Shown: positions 10,520 to 19,073 of the stretch, in pieces
Layout: every line of letters starts with the position of its first letter
Position numbering within the stretch: position 1 is the stretch's first letter
Assembly (NCBI GenBank): GCA_977006965.1
Contig: OZ345357.1
Location: forward strand, 186,001-250,000
Reading direction: 5' to 3'
Length of the DNA stretch: 64,000 bases
DNA from: Phymatolithon calcareum
Lineage: Eukaryota > Rhodophyta > Florideophyceae > Hapalidiales
Notes under the pieces: generated by a model
The model's database searches: none
Told to the model about the DNA's origin: nothing
Seen by the model: only the letters and a program-made list of their open reading frames with translations
Program-made: the position numbers and the translations under genes

Positions 10520-11871
10520 CTACTCCTTGTAGGCTGAAACTCTTGTATAGACATCCGGACGGTTTACTGCTCCACAATCACCAACCGTGAAACTCGATAT
10601 TCCGACTTGTAGTAATTCCTTCGTACCCTTTAGTGCAACAACGAGCGGACCACTTGACTCTCCACCACATAATCCGCTCCCACAGAGATCATGCGTCACG
10701 CAAATGTGGGGGCTCTCATCGAAACTGTGAAAAAAGAAGCACCCGCAGACAAGGTACAAATTAGAGGTTGATTTGCTGTTGCATCGAATCGTCTTGAAAA
10801 AGGGCAGTGTAGTGTATAACTGACTTACCAATGCCCTTCGAGGTCTTCGTGCACATCTTTCAGTAGCTTATGGCACTCATCATGGCTGACAATATCCACA
10901 ACCGCGGAGCTTAGCACATCTAATTTGCAGTGACGCTCCATCGATTCTCCATACCCAGTCACAAGACCGTGACGGCATGGCACAGGTCTGTTGCAGTCGG
11001 CATTGAGAGTGACCATTCTTTGTTCTGCATTTTTGACTGGTGCCTCCAAATACAAAAGTTGAATGTCATGGAGTCGTGTTGCAAGGCGGGTTTCGTGTCT
11101 CGACTTGAGCTCTTTGTAGCCTTCATGCACAATGGCCCTGGAAACCAACTGTTTCTCTCCGGGCATATGAAGATACTCGCCGATATAGACATGCTCTCCA
11201 AGTTGTACCTTGCAATGTGCAGCAGTTAGAACGTACTGCGGCGCAATGAGAGACCCTGTGCATCTCTGGGTATCAAGATGTTTGTCGTCGTTCAGGTGGG
11301 TGATTTTCACATTGTACGCGGCAGTCTCTTTTTCATGCACAAGGCCGCCCTGTGTGATTCGAGACGCGGGTGTCAACAACTTCGTAGATCCATTTTCCAA
11401 TCTGGAATCCTTGCTCGTCTTACATTCATCTCTAACCTCGTTATCGCCATAATCATTGATCGACTTGTTCGGGCACATACCGCGAGTGACGTCAATTACG
11501 GCGAGGTTTTTCAAGTCATCTCCAGCAGAATACATTACGATATTGTAGTCACCAGCGTCGTGTTTGTCGGCTACGAAACAGAATGGTTTGAATTCAAGAG
11601 GCTTGGATTTATTACCGAATGTGGCCCAACTTAACACTGATGGTAACTTGGTCACTCTGTGCGGTCGACCGGCTATAACCCACTTGTTATATGCTTCTCG
11701 GGGAACGATTTCTGATGTCATGCGAGACATTAATGTGGCCATACCGACCAATTTGATCTGACATGGGCATCCATCGAGCTTTTGCTCCAGGACGGGTCGT
11801 CAGGTGTTGACGGGCAGGGTATAGGTAAGGGAGAAGACGTGTAGAAGGAGGAAAACGAGTCTTCGAGACAT
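10520..11871 (-). pseudogene. Broken paralogue of the S1 protease
   Basis: It aligns along its length with the protease at 888-2432, with the intron at the same position (10828-10725, GTAAGT...CACAG). A signal peptide starts at the ATG at 11871. Two conserved Trp codons are stops: TGA at 11802-11800, 23 codons after the start, and TAG at 10522-10520 near the end. Homology continues beyond the second stop (IYRNT follows). The rest of the frame is intact. The triad His (LTAAHC) and Asp (HDIQLL) are present, but the serine motif reads GESSGP instead of GDSGGP. Both stops are explained by G-to-A changes in TGG. An internal start would lack the signal peptide. I call it a young pseudogene; recoding or sequence error are less likely. 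Confidence 0.8.
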
Positions 11872-12315
11872 GTTGCGAGACGTCTTCCGTATGAATCGAG
11901 GCACCAGTGGATCGCGGATGGTGAGCTCGGATGCTGATAGACAAGATTCCATAGCAATATATAGAGTGTGTCATTTTCGGCAAGGTTCTTGTTTTAGTTT
12001 GATAAGTCCTGTTGACTACATTTCTACTTCGTGTTCTTGGGGCAGATCTCCTGGATTGCGTCGAACGCGCTTGCAGGTAAGGGGACTGATAAATGTCTGG
12101 GATTTTACGGAAAAGAATAGATATAAGAAAATATTCTCTTGTCTGGTCCCCGGGAAGAAATCCATTGCACGCATTGAAAATGAATTTTAAAATCCATATC
12201 TTCTTTTTAGAAAATTAGAATAGATTTTTCTTTTGTGGAATTGAACTGCGCACTTGTCATAACCAGTAGTTTTCTTTGATGTACGCTAGTCATGCTGTTT
12301 CGCGAACAAAACTGT

Positions 12316-12827
12316 GGTGCGTAGACATTCTATATCTTGAGAATTGAGGATTGCGAGAACAAGCGCAATCTATATTATTGGGCTTTTAGACTAAACCAAC
12401 CATGAAAAACTCGAGAGACTGCCATGGTACTCCGTTGGTGTGTTCAGAGTTGACCCCATCGGCCCGACTGTTTCCGGGATCTTGCCCAAGCCAATGTATA
12501 ATGCATGCAACCAATCTTTATTCGTAAGCGCATTGAATATCATTATATCTTTCTTGTGAGAAAACCAGTTCCTTGTACTCATAAACGTCGTTGTTGTCCA
12601 GCTCCATAGCATATATGAAGCTGTTGCACGAAGTTTCCCAGCTTATGCTCCTATCAATATTCTGACGAATCTATAATTTCGTGACGTTGGCAACTCTGAA
12701 CACACCAACGGAGTACCATGGCAGTCTCTCGAGTTTTTCATGGTTGGTTTAGTCTAAAAGCCCAATAATATAGATTGCACTTGTTCTCGCAATCCTCAAT
12801 TCTCAAGATATAGAATGCCTACGCACC
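12316..12827. mobile_element. Foldback (MITE-like) inverted repeat
   Basis: The arms at 12316-12452 and 12691-12827 (137 bp each) are reverse complements with about two mismatches. They enclose 238 bp of unrelated sequence. The outer ends read GGTGCGTAG on both sides. There is no transposase frame and I see no clear target-site duplication. It could be a foldback or MITE-type element, or a local inverted duplication. Confidence 0.6.
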
Positions 12828-12894
12828 AACTGCTTTCTCCCCGATGGGGCTCACAAGGCACTGCCTTGTGAGCCCCATCGGGGAGAAAGCAGTT
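12828..12894. repeat. 67-bp perfect palindrome (33-bp arms, 1-nt loop)
   Basis: The arms 12828-12860 and 12862-12894 are exact reverse complements around a single C at 12861. The arm starts AACTGCTTTCTCC. It begins at the base after the right arm of the foldback repeat ends. It is GC-richer than its surroundings and would form a very stable hairpin or cruciform. Confidence 0.9.
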
Positions 12895-13236
12895 TGCAAA
12901 CATACAGGCACGCATTGCGAAACTGATATCCATCATAATAATAATGAATACTTTTTCCCCTATGGGGCTTCTGTAGCAAGCAGTGCTCCTACTTTTTCCT
13001 CTACGTCGATTTACGAAAGGGCGTTATTCCTTCTGACAAATTGTAAGCATGCTTCTTCTCTGCCTGTGGCTCGTCATTAGACAATTCCACATGAAACAAC
13101 ATATCCATCGTGCACATCAAGCAGTACCTGTCCAGGCGCCCTTTGTTGCAATTGGAACATTGCGCAACTTTCCATATCTGCGTGCATGCCAAGTTTTCTG
13201 TGTCGCCACTGGTCCATGTCCGCAGCAGGACTTGTC

Positions 13237-13244
13237 TATATAAT
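13237..13244 (+). promoter_or_regulatory. Candidate TATA box of membrane-protein copy 3
   Basis: TATATAAT, 124 bp upstream of the ATG at 13368. Called from sequence and position only. Confidence 0.35.
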
Positions 13245-13367
13245 ATCCTCAAGTTGCTACTGTCACTCGACTGACTGGGCCGATTTCTGTGTATCGGCGC
13301 AGACAAGCACGTTTGGAACAGGTTTTCTTGCTTCGTTCCACGCCACTACGCTTCTAAAGCTTCTTAA

Positions 13368-14615
13368 ATGGGCTGTGGTGATGGTTCATGGCCGGCGAGC
13401 CAGGTGCTGGAGATTGCACTGCCTTCGAGACTCGTCAATCTCCTCAATTTCGTTGTTTTCGATATTTTGCTTATTTCTCTTGTGTTCTATTTCACAACAG
13501 AAATCTCCGGCAGACTCAACTATCTGTCCCTGTCCGACGGTTTGCCGAGGAGACTGAAAATATCTTGTCCACCCATCGTCGGAGGTGGTCTTTGTTCAAC
13601 GTGTCCAAGAAGAATGTATTCTTTGCTTTTCATCCGAATCATTGCCTTGGTTCTGATTTTTGCTTCAAATCTGGTTATTGACGGACGTTCCACGAAAAGC
13701 ATTGTGAAGAAGCAGGGACTGAGAAGAGTACCCGGGACTATCGACGAGTTCACAAATGAAGAGTTTCGGGTTGCTATTGATCGCAGAACGAGCTGCCAAA
13801 CTTCCGGTGATGGCTTCATGCATTTTGGGGAACTGCGTGAGAACGACGTTTGTGAATTTCATATCAATCGTCTGACGGACCCAGTATCTGTGAGCTTGAG
13901 GCAACAGAACCTAACTCTCTTTACCAGATCATGCCGTCATGAGGATGAGAACTTTCCTGGCCGCGCCAATTTCACAATTAGAACCTTCCGTTGTGAGAAT
14001 GCTCGCCTTCAATGTATCATCAGAAAGACTCTGCCCGTGGGGAAACAATTCGTACCACAAAACTGCAGAGGTGTGGTTCAGGTGCAAGGTAAAACACATG
14101 TTTGCGAAATATTCAACAAGAGAAAGAACGACAAATGGATCGGTAATTGCAGGGTGATCCGAAATTTCCACCTAAACAATGAAGACTGGTTGCCGGGATT
14201 ATTTCGTGGTCTAGCCACGATAACGGAAACAATAGGGGCAACAACCATTGCCAAAAAGGCGAACACGACTCTGAAATACGAAGGGAGTACGTTGGAAGTT
14301 ACTCAAGTGCATCATGCGTGGTTTGGTCTACTCGGAGCAAAAGTCTTGCTTGTTCTTGTTCTCGGAGTGTTCGTGACGTACTTGATCTGGACTGGCGCTA
14401 GATGCGTTGTACATGATGAGCGTAGTCTTGCATCTTTGCTCACTTTCACAGCTTCGCGATATGGGACGTCTAAGGATAATGATTCTCATTTGTACTTGAA
14501 TGCCTCTAAAACTGGCAACAAAACCACTTTTTGGGTCTCCAAACAGCCGATTCGAACAAGGTTGAATGACGATAAGCACATTTTGGAGGATACGATTGTT
14601 AAGGGGTATATATGA
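13368..14615 (+). CDS. Cysteine-rich three-TM protein, copy 3
   Basis: An intronless frame of 415 residues, starting at ATG (MGCGDGSWPASQ). It is the same length as copy 2 and close to it throughout: the same three hydrophobic segments, the same eight ectodomain cysteines, the FGELREN motif, NCRGVV, the DWLPGLF stretch before the third segment and HDERSLASLL in the tail. Differences are spread evenly, with no frame damage, which suggests both copies are under constraint. It is divergently arranged with the protease pseudogene. The function is unknown. Confidence 0.8.
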   Translation: MGCGDGSWPASQVLEIALPSRLVNLLNFVVFDILLISLVFYFTTEISGRLNYLSLSDGLPRRLKISCPPIVGGGLCSTCPRRMYSLLFIRIIALVLIFASNLVIDGRSTKSIVKKQGLRRVPGTIDEFTNEEFRVAIDRRTSCQTSGDGFMHFGELRENDVCEFHINRLTDPVSVSLRQQNLTLFTRSCRHEDENFPGRANFTIRTFRCENARLQCIIRKTLPVGKQFVPQNCRGVVQVQGKTHVCEIFNKRKNDKWIGNCRVIRNFHLNNEDWLPGLFRGLATITETIGATTIAKKANTTLKYEGSTLEVTQVHHAWFGLLGAKVLLVLVLGVFVTYLIWTGARCVVHDERSLASLLTFTASRYGTSKDNDSHLYLNASKTGNKTTFWVSKQPIRTRLNDDKHILEDTIVKGYI

Positions 14616-15780
14616 AATCCAAATTCTCCCGCATGATTAAAGTTAACTTTATTGCGCAAAAGCCTACTTCTCCTATATACAGTTTTGTAAGGACCAGTTA
14701 GGTCCTCATTTCCAACGTCTATCATATACCGGGAGATTGCCTCTTTTTAGAATCTCCCAGCACCAACAACGACACTCCCATCAGACAAGAAGAAGACATC
14801 TAAACAATGGTGAAGACAGTAACTGTCTTCGCGGGCGCGCGTTTCCGAATAAACGAACCCGCACAGACGACTGTACTGTGCGGGGTGCCCTCCTGTGTGC
14901 CTTCGCAACACACTCTTAACGACGCACAACCAACGCGTTCGTTACAGTTTGTTTGTATAGTTCATTGGTAAGTGTCTTATACTGTACTGCATTATGTTTC
15001 CTTAGCTGTGGTAACAATGCGCGCAAAGAAAGCGCCGCCATGACTATCGCGTCCGCGTCATCTTGATGGAAGATCTACTTCGTGCGTTGTGCACTGTAGT
15101 GACAAAAAGGCCTGCTCGTGCCAGTGTGCTTACAAGACGTAGCGAACAGTATCCAGTTTGCCTCATGCCTAGACGTGGGCTATTCCGGGAGAAGAATTTT
15201 GATTTCCCTGGAATTGCAATTGAAGAGAACGAAGTACGACAATGAAATGGACGCTCCGGTGTCCTACGGAGCTCACGATTTGCGAGGTGCATGCAATGGT
15301 GGTTTTCAGCCCTTTCACGTCGAACTGCACAGCGCATTGAGTCTGCAAAGTACATTACACACCCGGACCAGAGCAAAAGCTCTTCGTCCGCTTTGGGCTT
15401 CAGAAACCCGAATGAAATCGCAGGCACTGTCGTTGTTCACTTCCTGTCGTCACTAATTCCCAGAACAGAAACTCTGCGGGGCTATTAGACTGTATAACTT
15501 TCGGCCATATTCACGAGTGAGAACGCAGGCCTGTCAAAAATATTCTGAGAAATTCTGGAACTTATTAGCACCGTGCTGATCGGGGGTTTTAACGTCGCGT
15601 CGTCTATCAAATTATACACCTGCTTCATCAAATGTGTCCGCCGCCAAAGTACAATATCGAGTTTACTGGTTTGCCGGAAAAACGAACCGGCGAATTATTG
15701 GTTGATTCGGAAATTTGAGCAACCTCTTCGAGCGGTAAGTCAAGCAAACAAAATTTTGCACTCAAGGACGGCACCTGTGC
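14616..15780. other. Intergenic between membrane-protein copy 3 and the desaturase
   Basis: No gene recognised. The first 100 bp retain homology to the 3' flank of copy 2. The 42-bp dispersed repeat copy B is at 14852-14893. The remainder holds only short chance frames. Confidence 0.5.
14852..14893. repeat. 42-bp dispersed repeat, copy B
   Basis: Matches 10294-10335 in the same orientation with six substitutions, and lies 237 bp after the stop of membrane-protein copy 3. Confidence 0.6.
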
Positions 15781-16923
15781 TCAAGACTCCTTCTTAGCTA
15801 CTTGTTTCTTGGTAGTTTTAGTGAACGCGTCATCATCCGGCTGCAATTCACTCATTTCCTTCTCGACCAAGAAGCGCGTGTTCAAGCTCCATTTCCTATT
15901 AAAAATGAAATCCTTCAACAAGGCTGAATATGACGTGTAAGCAAATAAGGTATCGTAGTACTCCGGCGCCGCGGCTTTGAGTGTAGCCAGCTTATTCCAG
16001 GGCACTGAAGGGAAATCGTGATGTTCGACGTGGTATCCGATTGCAAACGCGACACGATTCACCCATCCGTAATACGAGTAGGTCGCTTGGAACGGCTGTG
16101 TGGGGTAGTGCTCCTGGATCCAGCGTGCACCGAGGGGATGCAATCCAATGCAGAAAATGGAGGCCAGGACGAGATAAGCCAACGGTTTCCATCCAAAGAA
16201 AAACACTAAGACTGCATGCACAACCACGTTGACAATCCAGTTAATAGCGAACCAGGCGACATCCGGTCCTTTTGGAATTCGATGCGTGTAGAACGCAGTA
16301 CGCAATGCCTGCACCAAGAAGAAAAACAGGAGCCAGAGTGACTTGCGCACCGATGAATTACCCACAAGCTTCGCCTCAAACTCGGACGGTACATCGGGAT
16401 CCTGCGGTGTTTCCCACACACTGTGTCGACCATTGGTAGGATATGTACGGTTAAGTTCGATGTGATGTAAAATATGGTAATATCTGAACATCATGGCAGA
16501 AGGAAAAACATGTGGAATATTGGCGATGAGTAGCACGACACGGTTCATTCGTACAGATTTGAACACGAGATTGTGCGTCGCCTCGTGGATTAGGACCCAT
16601 AGAGAGTGATCAACAATAGCGCCGACGGAGTACATGACAATGAGAGCTGCCCACCATGGGGCCGACCGAGTCAATACAACGGCCGTTACAAGTTGAAAAG
16701 CCACAAGGGTGACAGTCCATACGGCGGTGCCGCGATAAATACCGAAAAGACCTGCGACTTCTGGATGGACACGGAGTATTTCCGAACGACGATCGCTGTG
16801 CGGATGCTTGGTGGCGGTTTTCTTCTCCACCACTGCTTCGGCTTCCTCGGTCGATAACAGGGCGCTTCGGGCGAGAGATTCCACGCTGAGGTCTGCATCA
16901 GTTCTTTGCGCCCCCTTCCCCAT
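15781..16923 (-). CDS. DES1: Sphingolipid Delta4-desaturase (DES1/DEGS family)
   Basis: An intronless gene of 380 residues, the usual length. The enzyme introduces the 4,5-trans double bond into the long-chain base of dihydroceramide, at the ER membrane. The N-terminal family signature is present (PHSDRRSEILRVHPEV, the lipid-desaturase N-terminal motif). The three histidine boxes are HEATHN at residue 113, HILHH at 150 and HVEHHDFP at 298. Hydrophobic segments lie between them. The start at 16923 (MGKGAQ) is the first ATG; upstream in-frame sequence has no ATG. The ATG overlaps a perfect TACTGTACAGTA palindrome. The C-terminus is lysine-rich. Confidence 0.92.
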   Translation of the reverse strand: MGKGAQRTDADLSVESLARSALLSTEEAEAVVEKKTATKHPHSDRRSEILRVHPEVAGLFGIYRGTAVWTVTLVAFQLVTAVVLTRSAPWWAALIVMYSVGAIVDHSLWVLIHEATHNLVFKSVRMNRVVLLIANIPHVFPSAMMFRYYHILHHIELNRTYPTNGRHSVWETPQDPDVPSEFEAKLVGNSSVRKSLWLLFFFLVQALRTAFYTHRIPKGPDVAWFAINWIVNVVVHAVLVFFFGWKPLAYLVLASIFCIGLHPLGARWIQEHYPTQPFQATYSYYGWVNRVAFAIGYHVEHHDFPSVPWNKLATLKAAAPEYYDTLFAYTSYSALLKDFIFNRKWSLNTRFLVEKEMSELQPDDDAFTKTTKKQVAKKES

Positions 16924-16934
16924 ACTGTACAGTA
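16923..16934 (-). promoter_or_regulatory. TACTGTACAGTA element touching the desaturase ATG
   Basis: The palindrome's last A is the A of the desaturase start codon, so the motif lies in the 5' untranslated leader or at the start site of this gene. Confidence 0.4.
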
Positions 16935-17564
16935 GTGACAGCTCAACAATGTCGATCAGAGTCAAAATAAGACCGCGGATGCAGTGGCCTGCGGTCTGTG
17001 AATGAATTCGGGTTTGAACAATTTGCACACTCGGAACTGGATGGGAGTGTACGGGAAACGGGTCGTGCAGTGCAAAACGTGATTTGTTTTAAATTATATC
17101 ATACAACAAGGAAGTTGTCTACTCAAACAAGGTATTGTTTTGCAGATATTTTTAAAAATCTGCGGAAAAATTTGAATGATTCCCAACCTGCCGATCCCGT
17201 AGCAGAGCACTATGCGTATAATTGTGCACCAATGAATTCAGCGTTTATGGACATTGGTTTTAGACAGAATACTTGGCGGGTACCCGTTCCTACCCCCCAA
17301 GAGCAGTATGCTTCCGCTTTGTCATCGAGGGAAGGGAATATTGTACTGCTTCAATTCTCCTTGTTGCATCGCCTTCTATTTTCTGGCCCCGCAAAGAGCA
17401 CCGAATTGAAGATCACAACCAGAAGCTGGAGAAGAAGATCTCAAGAGAGGAAGAGCAGTGGTTTCAAATTGTGAGCTCTGACGCGGCAGCCAAGTCTCTT
17501 TTTCAATTTTGTCCATGGTACTTCACGTTGTGCTCTCTGTCTTTCGGCGTAATATTGCTCTTTC
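16924..17564. other. Divergent intergenic region, desaturase / GT14
   Basis: About 640 bp shared upstream of two diverging genes. I see no gene in it beyond chance frames. It should hold both promoters. Confidence 0.5.
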
Positions 17565-18674
17565 ATGATGCTCCTATACCTTCGTATCTTGCTCTTTTCC
17601 ACCTCAGTAGTCCTATTTGTCACCGCGACCGCCGACCCGAAACGCGAGGCCAATATTGCTTATTTCATTCAAGTATCCGAGGCCACCATAACATTGCTAC
17701 CTCGACTTTTGCGAGTGCTGTGGCATCCTCAAAACATCTATGTCGTTCATTTTGACAAGAAAATTCCCAAATGGCAACGAGATTATTCAACCGCATCCAT
17801 TCGAAAGTCCTCACAAAAGAAGAATATTGTCTTCCTCCCATCTGAAGTTATCACTTACCGCGGAATTAGCATGGTCATTAATTCCATGAACGCCATGCAG
17901 GCAGCAATGGATTTCTCTCCTAATTGGGATTTTTTCATCAACATCAGCGGCAGTGATTATCCCTTGGCATCTCCGACAAATCAGCGTATCCTACTCGGCG
18001 AACAGGATTTCATAAGCCATCGCAGAAACTTTCTCACACTTTCCAGTAGAGAATGGTGGTCAGAAAGCAAGAAATTCCGTTTCTCCCGTCTATTTACGGA
18101 TACCTCGCTCAGCATGAAGGGAACAGCGGCTGAGCTTATTGATTCATCCGCAGAGCAACCATTAATGAATCTACTTGGGTTTGAATTTGTGGCTGCGGAA
18201 TCATGGATGATTCTTCACCGCTCTTTTGTCAAGTATCTCTTAACCAGCGGTGCGTCTCGAAGGTACTTTGCCGCATTTTCGTCTGCAGCAGAACCTGAGG
18301 AGCACTTCTTTGCCTCCGTCGCATACAACACGCCGGAATTCAATGACACTCTCATCGCTGATGCTTTCCGAAACATCGTATGGATGCACAAGGGCAAACA
18401 TTCCGGTCAACACCCGTATCACGTTGATGAGTTGGACGAGCAGGGACACTGGAAGTTTAAGGAGGGCGTCAAAACTTCAGGTTGTTTGTTCACAAGAAAA
18501 ATTCAGAAACAGAATTCCAAATTTCTTGACTGGATCGACGCAGAGCTCAGTGGGGTAAGTGCATCCCCGAACAAATACTCCGTGGCCGAAAATCTGAAGC
18601 GTCTGCGTACCCGGTTTCACTGCTTAAATCCGGGCGATTTGGAAAGAGATGCTTATACTTGTCCGGAGAAATGA
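17565..18674 (+). CDS. GT14-family glycosyltransferase (core-2/I-branching or xylosyltransferase type)
   Basis: An intronless gene of 369 residues. An N-terminal hydrophobic anchor (residues 2-22) is typical of a Golgi type II protein. The GT14 Branch domain pattern follows: NIAYFIQVSE near the start, LLPRLLRVLWHPQNIYVVHFD, the FFINISGSDYPL core motif and an AEPEEHFFASV acidic motif late in the domain. The family transfers GlcNAc or xylose onto glycans or proteoglycans; which donor is used cannot be read from the sequence. The start is ATG-ATG at 17565. It diverges from the desaturase. The family is sure, the specificity open. Confidence 0.85.
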   Translation: MMLLYLRILLFSTSVVLFVTATADPKREANIAYFIQVSEATITLLPRLLRVLWHPQNIYVVHFDKKIPKWQRDYSTASIRKSSQKKNIVFLPSEVITYRGISMVINSMNAMQAAMDFSPNWDFFINISGSDYPLASPTNQRILLGEQDFISHRRNFLTLSSREWWSESKKFRFSRLFTDTSLSMKGTAAELIDSSAEQPLMNLLGFEFVAAESWMILHRSFVKYLLTSGASRRYFAAFSSAAEPEEHFFASVAYNTPEFNDTLIADAFRNIVWMHKGKHSGQHPYHVDELDEQGHWKFKEGVKTSGCLFTRKIQKQNSKFLDWIDAELSGVSASPNKYSVAENLKRLRTRFHCLNPGDLERDAYTCPEK

Positions 18675-19073
18675 GACCCCGGGGCCTAAATATTTGGCAC
18701 AGTCGAATACGAGGGAGCGTTGCTCTTTTTGCGAACTTAATTAGTTCTATTCCTTGTGGCGTACGGTTGCGTCGACCCTTTTTTCGTTGGCAGCTCTGCG
18801 AATGGACATGTTCGTGATGAACAGAAGGGCAAGATCCTTGTATTGTAGAGAGCACTATACCACTAAATTTTTATACTTTTCGGTAGCATTGTGTTTCCCA
18901 AAACCATCTCATCGACTTGACTTGTGAGCAACTACTGCACTTGCAGGGGGCATCTTTGACAGAAAAGTGTGAAGCTCGAAACGTTGCCAGAAGAGACCAG
19001 TTAAGCGAACTAAAAAAGTGTTTTACTATTACAAGGAATATCTACGAAGATGTACAAATTGATGCATGTCCCG
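18675..19073. other. Short convergent intergenic region
   Basis: About 400 bp between the 3' ends of the GT14 gene and PRP8. Nothing recognised. Confidence 0.5.

Larger units (their letters stand above)
11872..13367. other. Region between protease pseudogene and membrane-protein copy 3
   Basis: No supported gene. A TATA-like CTATATATTGC (minus strand, near 11950-11962) lies about 85 bp before the pseudogene start. A foldback repeat lies at 12316-12827, a 67-bp palindrome at 12828-12894, and a TATATAAT box at 13237-13244 upstream of copy 3. Confidence 0.5.
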
